A stretch of 64,000 nt of DNA from Diphasiastrum complanatum. Its lineage: Eukaryota > Streptophyta > Lycopodiopsida > Lycopodiales > Lycopodiaceae. Below are positions 1-13,100 of the stretch, piece by piece. Position numbers and translations under genes: made by a program. The DNA lies in assembly GCA_029204225.1 (NCBI GenBank), contig CM055095.1, positions 27,038,161-27,102,160 of the forward strand, in the 5' to 3' direction. Within the stretch, counting starts at the first letter, position 1. Each line of letters opens with the position of its first letter. The notes under the pieces were generated by a model. The model did no database searches and was not told the DNA's origin. It saw nothing but the letters and a program-made list of their open reading frames with translations.

Positions 1-62
1 AGAAGAAGAAGAAAGGCCTGAAGCAATCAAAGCTAGACCAGAAACCAGTATAACATAAAGAA

Positions 63-1510
63 TTGTTGAATCCGCAGACAAAGAAGAAGCTATTTTGCAG
101 ATACTACAAGCGAAACAACCACAAAATTCAAGACTGCCAGATACAGCAAGTGAAGAATAACAACAAGGGGCAATCGAATCAAGTGGCAAATGCAACTGTA
201 GAAGCTCCACAACCTATTCAAGAAGCGAATCATGATGCCTTCATGACCAGCTATCAAGGAGCATCCGGCGACAGTTCTTGGTTCCTAGATTCCGGAGCCA
301 CTCAGCACATGACTAGCCTCATTGGCTGTTTCGAGCCCTATACACCTTACAGTACCCAAAAATTTGTTCACCTTGGCAACAATAGCACACAAGCTATTAA
401 AGGTGGAGGCACTGTAAGATTAAGCTTTGAAAATGATCAGTCTAAGCTACTCTCTAAAGTCCTGTATGTACCAAATTTATCTACGAATCTGCTCTCTGTA
501 AGCAGGATCACAGATCTAGGACATAGAGTAGAATTCGAATGTGATCAATGTAAACTAGTTGATAGGACATGCAAGATCCTAGCACTCGGAAAGAGACATG
601 GATATTTGTATAAATTAAGTCATTGCTTTTCTGCCTCTAGTCAGGCTCTCAGTACTTCTATTCATTCAAATAAAAGTTTATTTTGGCATTATAGACTTGG
701 TCATTTGAATCATGCTGCTTTACAACAAATGTCTAGACAATCTATTGTTCTTGATCTCAACTATCCTCGCAAAAAAGTCAATTTACATGTATATCAAGAC
801 TATCTAGTTGGTAAACAGACTAGAAAACCATTTATATCAATCCTCTAGTTGCTAGAGAATTGCTAGATGTTGTACATTCAAACATTTGTGGTCCGATGAA
901 AAATCCTTCGCTGAAGGATGCCAAGTATTTTATAGCGTTTATTGATGAATTTTCCAAGAGGACTTTGGTGTATTTTATAAAGAAGAAATCAGAAGCCTTC
1001 AGCTGTTTCAAAATCTTTAGGGAGCATGCAAAAAAGGAGACTGGACGGACGATCAAGACTCTAAGGTCATACAACGGTGGAGATATATCTCTATCGAGTT
1101 TAAGGAGTACTGCCAAAGCCAAGGCATTGAGCAACAATTCATCACTCCTTACAGTCCTCAGTCTAATGGCTTAGCCAAGAGGAAGAACCGTACCCTGGTT
1201 GAATCTACCAAATGTATGCTAGCACATGCATCGTTGCCTAAAAGATTCTGGGCTGAAGTTGTTTCCACTACAGCTTACGTCCAAAACAGATGTTCAACCA
1301 AGGCCCTCTCAGGCAAGACACCCCACGAGGTGTGGACAGGCTCTAGGCCTTCTTTGAAGAACCTAAGAGTCTTTGGGTGTATTGTCTACACGTAGATCCC
1401 AAAAGACACGAGGAAGATATTGGACTTCCAAGGTCTCAAGACCATCCTGATCGGATATACTTCATCTGATAATACTTACAAGTTGTATGATCCTAATACC
1501 CAGCAAATAT
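63..1510 (+). pseudogene. Copia A gag zinc knuckle, protease and integrase (broken)
   Basis: The first open segment (63-848) carries a zinc knuckle whose second cysteine is tyrosine (CRYY instead of CRYC), then the aspartic protease motif DSGATQHMT and a GAG-pre-integrase segment with LFWHYRLGHLNH. A frameshift near 848 leads into the integrase core at 860-1174 (IDEFSKRTLVYF, then a damaged SYNGG where DNGGE is expected). After another frame change, integrase C-terminal sequence (SLPKRFWAEV, LRVFGC) continues to about 1510 with two stops. Several catalytic positions are altered, so no active product is expected. Confidence 0.85.
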
Positions 1511-1707
1511 AGTTGGGATATAGTCTTTATCGAGGATCGGTTCGTTGACCTCAAAGGCAAGGATATTGCTCTAGGTGAACCTTCATCACCTGCCATTAAC
1601 GCGACCGTCCGAGCCTCTGGCTCAGGCGTGTCTATTGTCGACCCACTTTGTGACAACAAATCAGACGAAGATGTTGCTGCTAACCAGCAACAAATCCCAG
1701 GAGTGGT

Positions 1708-2382
1708 TTGTTAGTCGAATCTTCCCAGAAGATCAAGCCAAGTGCGCATAAAGAGGAGCAAATGAGAGAGTATCCTTATCGATCGATACTTGGATCTCTC
1801 ATGTACGCAATGGTCTGTACAAGACCATATATTTCCTTTGCAATAAGCTCACTCAACCAATATATGGCTATTCCTGGCATTACCCATTGGAAGGCTCTCA
1901 TAAGAGTCATGAGATATATTCGAGCTACCATGGATCAGTGCATCTGCTATGGAGATGTCAGCAACGACAATCTTCATCAGCTCAATGGTTATTCTGATGC
2001 AACCTGGGGAGGAGATGTAGACAATCATAAATCTACATCTGGCTTTACATTCTTCTTCAATGGCGGCCCTATCTCATGGAACAGTTGTAAGCAAACCTCT
2101 ATCGCACTTTTCTCTATAAAAACAGAATACATTGTTGTTTCTCAATTTATTAAGGAAGCGTTTTGGTTGAGAAATTTATTGTTAGACATTAATCTGAATC
2201 AGTACAGCCCTACTATGTTGTTCTGTGATAATCAGAGTGCTATTGCCTTATCAGCCAACCCTAGATCTCACTCTAGGAGTAAGCGCATTGAAATAAGACA
2301 TCACTACATCAGGGGCAAGGTTCTCAACAAGGAGACAAGCTTAACGTACTGCAGAACGTAGGACATGGTTGCAGACATATTC
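1708..2382 (+). pseudogene. Copia A RNase H region, reverse transcriptase deleted
   Basis: The reading starts in the stretch linking reverse transcriptase and RNase H (REYPYRSILGSLMYAMVCTR) and runs through RNase H with YSDATWGGD, an altered SIKTEY where STEAEY is usual, and CDNQSAIALSANP. The expected ADIFTKAL end lies in the next frame just past the stop near 2361. The catalytic YVDD domain upstream is absent, which points to an internal deletion of about 1 kb rather than point decay. Confidence 0.85.
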
Positions 2383-2463
2383 ACAAAAGCACTCAGTGTT
2401 AATGCACACAACAAATTTTGTGCATTGCTTAGTTTGAAGATCAAGGCATTCACAGATCCAAAT

Positions 2464-2474
2464 TAAGGGGGGGG
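2464..2474 (+). promoter_or_regulatory. Polypurine tract of copia A
   Basis: A purine run (AAGGGGGGGG) sits directly before the TGTTGG that opens the 3' LTR, the normal position of the plus-strand priming site. Confidence 0.8.
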
Positions 2475-3088
2475 TGTTGGATTTGTTTCTTCTACTCTCC
2501 TCAATCCCATTTTAATTAGCCTCCATTCATGCTACATTTTTACTCACGTTGTCGTGCAGTCTGCATATTTACATGTAAATTTCTCACAGGCGAAGAAAAG
2601 GCGAAAGAATCGCGACACTGTGTTTTTACATGTGTTTTGGTGACAAGCGAAAAAGGCGACACCATCTTACAAAATGCCAAAGGTGCCCCAGAAAACAAAG
2701 GCACCCTGTAAATCAAATCCTAAGGAAATTCATCAAAGTGACGTATTTTTCACATCTTCACCAACGTTCACTTCAGCAAAGGTTGACGTTTCACTCTTTT
2801 CACGCTCTCCCATGCAACTGTGCTAATAGACTTGACAACAACTACAGCCACCCATGATCTCCTACAGACAGCACACACACTCTGTACTTTCTTCATCTGC
2901 ACACCTATAACAATATGTATATATATTGAATACCATTTGTGTATTCAGATTGACTGATTGATCGTTGATTAAGAGATTGAAGATCAAGTGTGTGTAAATT
3001 TAGCATTAGAAGCTTATCAGAAATAGATGAAGTAGATGTCTTGTGCATTGATTCTTTATTGTCAGTAATAAGATTTCATTCCTTTACA
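2475..3088 (+). repeat. 3' LTR of copia A
   Basis: The LTR begins TGTTGG after the polypurine tract and ends TTTACA where homology to the flanking reversed copia fragment begins, giving about 614 bp. It holds a TATA-like stretch near 2915-2925. Its start resembles the longer LTR of copia G at 27062. No second copy lies in the window, so the right edge rests on the TG...CA rule and the flanking junction. Confidence 0.75.
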
Positions 3089-3507
3089 GACTGAGAGAGT
3101 TGACTGCAAAAGCTATGTCTGCCCTGGTACAGATCATGGTGCACATAAGAGATCCTATAATAGAATGGTAAGGATACTCATGCATCTGTTGCTTCTCATG
3201 AATTGTTTGGGGACACTCGTCCTTTGACAATTTGAGACCTGGTTCCATCGGTGAGAGAGCTAATTTGTGATTAGTCAGATTATATTTGACTAACATGTTG
3301 TAGATGTACCTTTGTTGTGTAATGTAGACCAACTTTTGTTTTTTGTCTCTGTGGATTTGTATACCAAGGCAGAAATGAGCTTCGCCCAGATCGGTCATGT
3401 CGAATTCGGAAGATAGCATTGTCTTGGCCTCTTTTATTAGATGTAATGAGCCAAATTGAGCATGTAGTCTGTGTAGAACAAAATTTGGTACTCTCAACTA
3501 AAGACAT
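3089..3507 (-). pseudogene. Copia reverse transcriptase C-terminal fragment, reversed
   Basis: On the minus strand this encodes the region after the catalytic YVDD box of a copia reverse transcriptase: MTDLGEAHFCLGIQI, YNMLVKYNL, then the conserved IGSLM and TRADIAFAVNSLS just before the copia A LTR. The reading is interrupted exactly at that LTR, so this is an older element split by copia A. The 5' side is truncated near 3507. No LTR of this fragment was found. Confidence 0.8.
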
Positions 3508-4850
3508 CTTCTATACTTACTACAAGTGGAAACAACAATCTTTTTTATATTTACATGCATCTAATGTTGAAGGAATATGTGCTCAAGCCTTATAAAGTTT
3601 GTGTCATAGTTAGAGGTAAAACATAACGGCACAACCTTGACTTTAAGTTTCAATGTGTATTAGCCACTATGTACTTTTGTTCTTAGGGTGGTTTCACACT
3701 AGTGGCAATTCCCCTTTGCTTGTTGCCTCTCACTATTAGGCCTTGGTGCAAGTGAGATGATGCGCAACAAACCCCCCTCCATCTTTCAAAGCAGGCAAGG
3801 TCCCCAAGTCCAAAAAACCCACCAGCCCTTACATAAGCAAAGGGTTCAAGTATGAAATGGAGGAGGCCCTTATTTTTCAATGGACCAATGGAACATTGAA
3901 AAGGACTTTATTTAGAAATAAGGAATCTATAGGGTGACCAAGTGTGAAAACACCCTTAGCATCAATGTGACATTAAACTTAAATAAATTAACGAGAGCCC
4001 CTTAAAGCATGAAAGGTTGATGGATTAGTCTCTAAAAGAATTGGCCTCATAATAATGCAACATTCTGTGTACGTAGAAGGGATTGTTAACATGGTGTTTT
4101 ATGTGCTAGCCAATCAAAGACAAAATATGACCTCGTAGATCCAAGTACTAGGCCTTGCATTTATAACGTGTCAAATCTTATTGACCACTTGACCAATCTT
4201 CTTTACTTCATCAACGTCAATCTTCACATATGGTAGTTTATGTGTTTCTCTAGATATTTACAATACAATCAAGGTCTAGTGAGGCGACCTTCAATTTTAT
4301 GAATTCCCATATTATAGTTTTATTGCTCGATATCATAGAAGACATGGAGATGTAGATGTGACACTCTGTAACTATCAAATTGGATTAGGCAACTCGGTGA
4401 TTAAGGCAAAGGTTAGGCATGCATGACTAATCCTTGAAAGTTCTTGGGATCGAAGGCAGTAAAAAAATGCTGGAAATTTATCACTGTTACTTTGATTAAT
4501 GCCAGTAGTTCTTGGCAAAACTGATTTTTTTATAGCTTGAAATTAAATATTACTACAACATGAATATCTATTATGGTGTAAGTAACTTGTACTCTTGTGC
4601 TCATCATGGATCTCATAATTATACAAGCAATGCTGATAATAATTCTCCTCCGTCAGTTCGGCCATACCTTCCCCACACCTTCGCCCTTCTACTTGCAACC
4701 AAAACAATATTGGCGATTGTACTGTGCCAATTTCTTTGTCAACTCGTACCCATATATTGTGTTCTAGGTATGGCCATTTATATGTAAAGAGAGCTGGCCT
4801 TCAGTTATTAGCCTTACTCTCAACACTCTCCATTCATCATCTTTCCCTTA
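3508..4850. other. Intergenic stretch, nothing recognised
   Basis: AT-rich sequence with only short chance ORFs on both strands. I see no protein family motif, LTR end, primer-binding site or tRNA-like fold here. Confidence 0.5.
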
Positions 4851-6880
4851 GCTTAGGATTGGGTTCACTCTCTTGATGTTTTGGGGGCATGGGGCATCCC
4901 ATTTGGGCTTCTCTGGACTCATCTCGATGGTTCAAAGGGCCTTGCATTTACTTTTAACTTGTTTGACATCCAATTCCTTGAATATTAGTCTCTTCCTCCA
5001 TGAAACTCACAACAAATTACATCGTTATATGTCTAAAGATTAGGAGAATTTGCAAGAAAGAAAATTTCTACAATGTCATGCGTTTGCTGCTGAACTTATA
5101 TTTGAGTGCGGTGGCGCAATCTCTACACCTTTTTGTCAGTGGTTATGGTGGTGCCTTATGTTGAGTCCAGTGGGGAATCTTCACGAGTAGCTCACGCCCT
5201 TCCTCCCTCGGCTCTTACTATTCCATCTTCGGCTACAATTCAAGCATTATATCAACTTCATCCACAAGCCATGGACTCCTCCTTGATTTGTTCAAGATTT
5301 CAAGCCTAATTCTAAAATTCATGCTTTTGGAGTCTAATTTCATAAGAGCTTTTTCACGCGGTCCTCATCTCTCCTCTAACAGCCCATCAACAATGGTTTT
5401 TGAACACTTATAAGATTGTTTGCCTCTTGATTATTCTACCAGTGGTTTTCATCTATTTTTCAAGGTTTGCTCTTCCATAGCTTGTGGACACATTCCTTAT
5501 TTTAATGCTTCCATTCTTGCAACATCACGTTTGATTGCTCTAGATAAGCCTATTGGTGGTATACATCCAATTGTTGTGGGCGGGTTTTTTATACAGCTTG
5601 GCTGCTCATGCCATATGTTTCCAGCTTCGAAACAATTTTCATCCTCATTTTAATTCAGTTCCATTGTGTTAAACAGGTGGTTATGAGAAAGTGGTCCACC
5701 CCACCGCGCACCTGCTAAAATCCAGAATCCAGTGAAAAGGCTCCTCCTTTCTTAATCTTGCTAGCCTCCTCTACCTACAAAGTTGACCTCCCAACTCACC
5801 CCTCAATCGCACATCTGACTCAATCTCTAGAAATTTCATTTTTGAAGATGTCAAAAGCTCAAGGACTTCTTGCTCAATTATTCCCTCCATTCGAACTTTT
5901 TCATTTCCAAGCATATCCGTTGTATTTTGGTCATGCATCTATATCAGGGAACTAGACAAAATGACCCTCTTGGTGAGCCTCTTTTTGCTTTGGCTCACTT
6001 TCAGGCATTGTGGGCAACAATGACAATTTTTTTCACATGGTTGTTTCTTTCCATTTGTTGATGACAAGCATATTGTGGAACCAATAGTGTCGCCACTCTT
6101 ACATTTTTCAAAGCAGTCTTGTTCTCTTGGACTGACTGAATGAGCACAAACATGTGGCTTGGAATCCTCTTGGTTTGCCAAAGTTTTTCACTAAGTGCAG
6201 AATTTCTCGCTCCTAAGGATGCAATAGTCTTAATTACTGCTCAAGTGGGAATAAACCCAGGTTGTTTTGGGCATATTTTTAGAGTGTTCTGCTTAAGTGG
6301 GAATGAACCCAGGTTGTTTTCGGCATATTTTTTGAGTGTTCTGCTCAAAGACCCAATATTTCTTGTAATATGTTCCAACCCTACAATCATGTCAATATTA
6401 TGAGAATTTGATGATACTTTGTATTTGGTCATTTAATTGGCCCAAGCACTTTCGACACGAAAGAAAAAGTTTGCAAAAGAATAAATTTCACTTCCAATCT
6501 CTTTAGGGGAGTTGGTTAAATGTTTGCTTCTTCAACTGCTCCTGCTGCATTTTTGGGGAGTTGGGATATTGTTGCTCATGCACTAGTATCCTCTTTGCTG
6601 CATAGCAACCATCCTCTTTCTCTGGACTGTGGCACAAAGGACAACTTTTTCTTTTCTACTAGAGTAGAGCTTACAGTTAGACTTCAAAGTTGCAATACAA
6701 CACCATTGTCTCTCATTTTATCTTCTATGTCCATAGATTTCAGTAACTGTACGTACACTGCTCGGAATCAATTTCAATCATACAATGTGATGTTGTTGCA
6801 AATTCAGCTGCTTCGCAACTACCTGCTTTACCTAATATCAGTCATGTGTTAGATGCTGATTTGATCCAGGCAGTAAGATT
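4850..6880 (+). pseudogene. LINE-type (non-LTR) reverse transcriptase remnant
   Basis: Separate frames carry RT blocks in the right order. SRLIALDKPIGGIHPIVVG (about 5524-5585) matches the early RT block LIALxKxxGGxRPI. GTRQNDPLGEPLFALAHF (about 5948-6001) is the block usually reading GxRQGDPLG. FVDDKHIVEP (about 6054-6083) is the catalytic [Y/F]xDD block. LGLTE followed by a WNP-like segment (6130-6200) matches the thumb side. Further coding-like sequence (AAFLGSWDIVAHALVSS) lies near 6550-6610. At least six frame changes or stops make it inactive. The upstream limit is soft. No poly(A) tail or target duplication was identified. The LINE clade is uncertain. Confidence 0.65.
6238..6341 (+). 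repeat. 52-bp tandem duplication
   Basis: Two adjacent 52-bp units (6238-6289 and 6290-6341) share nearly all bases around AAGTGGGAATRAACCCAGGT, followed by a 9-base start of a third unit. It lies inside the decayed LINE and probably reflects replication slippage. Confidence 0.85.
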
Positions 6881-6976
6881 TGAATGACTTACCCCCAATG
6901 TCCCTTTCTGATGATAGTTTTTTCTCTTCACCTGTTGTACTTTTAATGAGCCCCTCAAACACATCAATTTGAAATT

Positions 6977-6982
6977 TTTATT
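6977..6982 (-). terminator. Candidate polyadenylation signal of the TMEM131-like gene
   Basis: An AATAAA hexamer on the minus strand lies about 190 bases beyond the stop codon at 7171, a plausible 3' UTR length. The only support is position and motif. Confidence 0.4.
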
Positions 6983-7170
6983 CGATACCAATTAGCTTGA
7001 TATGAAGGATCAACTCTAAGAAACAAATCAAATTCAACCGAAAAAGCTCTGCTTGGATTTAACACCAGAACCAGAATAACATTACACAATTGAATTGTCT
7101 GCATGCCAAAAAACATTTTTGTCAACACACATGAGAGATTTAGTTCAGGAGTTCCCATCAATTCTTCTCC

Positions 7171-10100
7171 TCAACAAAATAACTCTTTCCAAGTGTTCCT
7201 TCTTTGAGAATTAACATATGAACGGGGTTTAAGATTCTCAACTGAAGCAAAAGTCACATCCTCTGCCGAGGGCAGGTTGATCTTGGGAGATAACTTAGAG
7301 AACGATATGTCTGCGAAAGAGTTGCCAGTGAACATAGAATACTCAGAGAATGAATTTGACTTGACAACCTCACTCTTGACATCTTCTCTGAGCATCAGTT
7401 GTAAGGATTCTGAGAACAAGCTCGATGCATTTACAGTCCCATTGGTTCGATTCATTGGTCTTGTAAATCTGCATTGGTGCTGGTAATGCCGTGATATATT
7501 GGCAAAATGATTACCCCAAATGTCATACTCCAAGTTGCTGGAACCTTGTTCCGGTTCTCCATCAAATTTGGAAGAGCATTCACTTCCATCTACTGAGGCC
7601 CTACCACAACAACTACAGTTATCTTGGAAGTCACAGCCCACCCAGGATCCACTGCACAGTTTCTCACATTGCTGAACATGTTTGACAATACCAGCAGGTA
7701 CGTGCTGCTGATGACCTTTGAAGAGCTTTGATCCAGGAGCTCTTGCAGATGGGTTGACAAGAGAAGATGTTACTTGATATGGGTTTCCAATTGTTTTACC
7801 TAAAACAGCAGAAACTGTTTGCCCATCAGTGCCGGCACCCCGAGGAAATGTTGCAGATGATGTTAGAGATGGCCCAGCTTTATCTTTTTGAGAAACAATT
7901 TGTGGGTCTCTAGCATAAGAGAGTGGGACCCCTTGCCTGTCAGCTTCAGTAGGAGCAATTGAAGAGCTTAATACTTTCTTACAGTTAATCGATGATCGTA
8001 GATTTTCATCAGCCGTGTGAAATTCTTGTTCCCTCTCTTTCTGAACACTTTGTATGACAGTATCTGCGAGACTGGGCCACCACTTCTCAGCTTGTGCAAG
8101 ATCCTGTTTTAGACTCACTTCATGACTAAAGGCCAATCTGCTGGAGAGCTCTTTTGATCCATGGCTGTGGATGCTGGAATGACTGAAATTGCTTGCATTA
8201 TGCCGGGATTGTAGACGACTACCTGGTTGAGCACCTTTTGAAGTCTTAAAGGTACTGGAACTTCTCTCTCTTGCTGATGTAGCAATTGATTCTGAGTAGA
8301 ATAGTGGGCTTACAGATCTTGATGGGGTCACAGGTGTTGCAGGAGAAGTTGGTGAAGATGCTGATGAGGAGCTTCCACTTCGACTTTTAGACCTCTCCTC
8401 CTGTTTTGGTAAACCAAGATTCGACAATCTAACTTTTCTTTTCCCTTTGTCTTTTTCAGATCTATTATCTGCCCCTGGATCAGAGAAATGTGGTTGAGTG
8501 TTTATTGTTAGTTCTTGGGTTGCTATTTCTCTAGAACGGGGTGATTCTGAAGGTTTATAGCCCAAACTAGTTGATTTACTGTGACCATGCCTAGATTTAG
8601 GAGTCAATGAGCTCATCTCTTTAGTTTGTAATTCACTGCCTCCTTTGCTTGGTGGTTGAGCTAAAAGACTGGCTTGTTGATTTTCTGATGGACCAGCGTT
8701 TTTTAGCTTTTCTGCACCTCGTCGAGCTGTTGTTGATGCACGCTCCTTGGTAGACCTCACAAAGCTTGGAGCAGATTCAATCCCTGCTTTTACTTGAACG
8801 GTAGAGATTTTTGGAGTAGTCACAAAATTCGGTTCGCATTGCACAGAAGAAAAGGCCGATCCAGTAATTACTGCTAAGGGAGATGCAACGGCTATTAGTC
8901 CTTTCACACTCCTAGAGTTCAGCAAGCTTTCTTTTTGCTTGCTTGAACCACTGCCACGGGTGTCTTCCGCGATTTTAAACTGGAATACAGGCTGAGGACT
9001 TTTTTTTGTTGAATGATCAAAAGAAGTTGCCTTATTTGTCGATGATAACGGAATGTCTGAGGAGCTGTGGGTACAAGCTAGATTGGTATCCTGCTTCATA
9101 CTCATCTGAGCATTACTTTTTGGAGAAACGGGTTTAGAGCTGTCTCTTTGAGATCTCTCTTTGACAAGCAACCATGCAAAAATTATGAGCACCAAAATTG
9201 ATGCAAAGACAGTGAACTGAAAAATAACCGTCTCATATTTTGCATAGGGTACCATGAAAACATCTGAAGAAAGCGGGCTATCTGGCACGGACACTACCAT
9301 AAGAAATTCAAACCTTCCAATTGAAGTCAGTATATGCAGATAAACATTATTCGCTGCAGCAACTGGCTCAAGATGGTAGTAGATGAATAACTCAGTGCTC
9401 TGTCCTGGCTTGAGAGAGGATTGTTGAGGTCCATGTACATCAAACGCCTTTGCATTGTAACTGCTATATACTATTTCAATAGAATAAACCTCAAGGAGGA
9501 CGTTTCCTGTGTTATTTGCAATAAGAACATGAAATCTGTGAAATTTTTTTCCCGAGATGGCTTGTTGCCTGCTGACGACCCTCTCAGGACTCTCCTTAGA
9601 TCTCAACGCTAAAATATTTGAAGCATTGGAAGGCAAGAATAGGCTTTGGACGGGTACATCATTATGACAAAGAGTAAGATGTGCAAAACCTCCTGTACCC
9701 TGCAATGGCAGCCACTCCATTCCAGAAACATTGTTTGAAATTATGACAATTCCACTCCAAATGCACGATGAAGGGGGTCGAAACAATATTGGACCTAAAA
9801 AGGTCTCACCATGAGCTTCCAAGGTAGCATATGAAACAGATTCCTTAGGTATGGAAAATATGTTTCTGTGTAACTTTTTCTCATTTGTGGTTGATCCAGC
9901 TGAAATGTCTCCTGTGAACTCAATCGACTGATCTGATTGCTCAGAAACGCATGCATCAAATGCATCTCTATATACACACATGCAATCAACAGCTTCTGCT
10001 CGGGGATATAACAACAGTTGTGAAGATACAGGCCAGGGATTTGGGTTCCTTATTCTGATATAGCGCATTTCCTCCCTTCCAACTTGGACAGTTGAAAATT

Positions 10101-13100
10101 GAAAAAATGCTCCTGAAAGACGTGGAATGCCCATCTGGGTAATCAGTGTTGGAAGACCCCTGTCCCAGCTCAATTTGCTCAGTTCCCAAAACATGGTTAC
10201 TTTAAAATAGTCCTGGAATTTTCTTTTCTTTTCCACATCCTGCACATCATCATAAGAAACTGCTATAGATATACTGTTTATTCAGGATAACAGATAAGAA
10301 AAATGCAAATAGAAAAATAACAATGTGATCTGTCCTAGAGAAGTCAAAGGGCTTGTTCTCGTGCAAAGAACATACACGGTTGAAAATGACAAAAAAAGCA
10401 ACCCAAGGATCAAAAGACAACAATGAGCAAAGGAATCAAAGGATCGCTAATCGTGGGCTATATGCAATTAGTAGAAAGCAGTTTTGTAGCTTAGCTGAAA
10501 GAACAAGATTGGAGTGCATTACTGGGGCTTTCAAAATACCTGATAGTCATGGCGTCTTTTTGGATATCTAATAAATAACAACTGCTTTAACTAATTCAGC
10601 AAGCACTGGTTCCTACATTGCGCTTTGTGATCGTGCAATCGGAGATAATCTTACGTTTCAAAGAGTTGTACAGGTAGAGGGTATGAACTGAAGCTCTCAT
10701 ACAAGATAACAAAATTCTCAAGCAAGGTGTTCTCGCAAGGATGCGCACATCTATTTCAACTAGTTTATATTATATAATAACTTGTCATATTCAATCAAAA
10801 AATCTGCACGATCTAATTCAAGTAAAGATTCTTACATGAAGAACTAATCACTGATTCACTGTTTTTTGCCGTGAGTACATACCTTCATTGAGGAGATAGG
10901 TACGTTGGAGCAACTGTGAGAATGCATCAACTTCTCATATGTTTGACAAAATTCGAAATAACGACCTGAATGAAGACATAACTGAGGGCATTTGAAGAAC
11001 TGTCGCTGCATCTTTGCTTGATAAGAAACTGCTCCTATTGAAATGGAGGTAATCGTGCTGTGTTTTGTGAATTCCCGCTCAGCTAATGGTTGATAGACAC
11101 CATAGTCTACCTCTTTATGCATTATTCCATCAACGTCTTCAGGCTCACAGCTGTCCCTTGTTGCATTAGTTCCTGACAAGCAGGTGTTTTCATCCTCCCA
11201 ACTAGACACAGATTTGTTGGAAGCAATCAAATCCTTATGCAACTCTTCTACCTGTACAGTACCGTTTTGTGTATTTTGTGCGTGAAAAGCCTGAATACTT
11301 TCTTTTAGCATCTGAAAATCTTGCACTTGACTTTCTAATTGAAACTGGGAGATCTCAATTGCTCGCTGCTGCAACAGAATGTCCATGGGAAGGATTATAA
11401 TATCATCATCAGTCCCTGAATTATCGGTAGCCAGTCGGATACAAAATACTGCCGTCCAACTTTCGTTACTATGTAGAACTACTTCAATTGCTGTAATCTG
11501 GCTGCTCTGATGTGCTTCTATCTGCCAGGTTTCCAAAGGTCTCAACTTGATAGATGTTTTGATCTCTATTGTAGGTGCATAGCTCATGTGAGCGGTTTGA
11601 GCTTCATAGAATCTGCTATCACAGTTATTGTTGGGACTATCTGGAGCTGCTAAGCAGCTAGTCCTAGACATGTTTGCATTCTTTCCACATGTATTTCCCA
11701 TTACTCTACTACCACAACATAAGTAAAAATTCCTATAAACTGGGTCTACTGGCCATGCTTGGATTTCCCTAACCACAAGCTCCTTCTCATAAGGATTATA
11801 CAAAGTCAGATTCTGGTTAGCTGTTTTGCCCTTCTCCACGCTTACTGTCAATTGTGGCGGCAGATTGTAAGGCGAAGCAATTCCAAAACCTTGAGCATGA
11901 AGAAGAAAACTCCCTGCACTGGTTATCAAAGCTATTATAGCTTCAGCTTCCCCTAAGATTCTAGGCAAGTAAGTGATAGTGATTTCAAGTTTTTCACCTG
12001 GACTTAATATGCTCTCCTGGAAGCTATTGGAATAAAACTGTACAGAAGTGCTATAAAGTTGGAAAACCTTAAGGAAAGTAGTACTGCAAGTGTTTATGAT
12101 GGTAAGTGAGATGATCCCAGGTGAATATAGAGGTCTTTTTCCCCACTCCAGGAAGGAAGGTTCAATGACTACATTGGGTGGATGTAATGAGTGTGTCTCA
12201 GTCATATGGCTTTGCTGTAAAAAAGCTTGAAGTGTGTCAAATGCTGCATCTTGAGAAAATAAGACTTTCAAACTTTGTATATTTGCCTGAATTGCACCAC
12301 CACTTGTAGCTGCAGTTCTGATCAGCTTGCCAGGAGGAAAACGTTTACAGATGCTGACGTCTTCAAATTCCAGGTCTCCTTTGTCACCTTCACTTGTGGA
12401 AGAAGCTTTTCCTGGCTCCTTGTCTGGAAGATTTGACATTTCCCCTCTGTGAATTATGTCGCCTGAAACCGCTTGCTGCGAAATGGAGCTCTCCAATTTC
12501 TGCTGTTGACTTTGGTGCAGCATACCTGAGACCTCAGCTGAGTTCTCAGAGGTTTCTTTGGTTGTTTTGGAAAGGGCTCTAAAAGTCCTTAAGATCTTCA
12601 ATGGCTCTAATCTGGGAGGAAAAGACATGTCAAGTGCAGAGCGGCTCATGTGTTGATTTTCATGATAGTGTGGAAGATGCATGTACTGCTGCAAACCATC
12701 AGAACTCATACACAATTGTGGTGTGCAAAGCAGTAGTCCCAAAAGTAACCAAAAATCATTTGCTGCAGCACAGCAAACTTGGAAATTTTTTCTGCTTTGC
12801 CTACCTGACCTGCACAGACAACCAGCTTATTTAAGACGATCAAAACTGTTTCAGGAATGCTTTCATGGAATGAAATAGAATACAACAGTTGCCTGTTCTA
12901 ACTTTATCATGGTCTAGTTAATGGAGCAGCTATCAGGGAACAATCATAAAAGCAATCCAAAAGAAAGAATGTAGAATCTGGTTATTAGGATAGAGTGGTA
13001 AATAAATTGCACAGAAAAGGCTCTTATGCCTCGGGAGGAATGGCATTGATTCTTTATTGTGTGTGGGGAACAAGGAGCAACTAGACTTGAATTTGCTGCA

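Larger units (their letters stand above)
1..3088 (+). mobile_element. Copia A, 3' part of a decayed Ty1/copia retrotransposon
   Basis: The window opens inside the gag region of a Ty1/copia element. Reading on, the order is zinc knuckle, protease, integrase, then RNase H, a polypurine tract and a 3' LTR. Reverse transcriptase is missing: integrase-end sequence stops near 1510 and sequence just before RNase H resumes near 1708. The 5' LTR lies outside the window. The 3' edge abuts an older reversed copia fragment, so A inserted into it. Stops and frameshifts make the copy non-coding. Family clues (FLDSGATQHMT protease motif, CRYY/CRYC-type knuckle) match copia G at 27062-29430 and differ from copia B-F. 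Confidence 0.9.

Noticed and set aside
7277..7685. Plus-strand ORFs within the TMEM131-like last exon
   Set aside because: They lie antisense to a long conserved exon, have no family motifs and are frame shadows.
10353..10571. 72-codon plus-strand ORF in intron 2
   Set aside because: Short, no recognised motif, and inside a well-supported intron.
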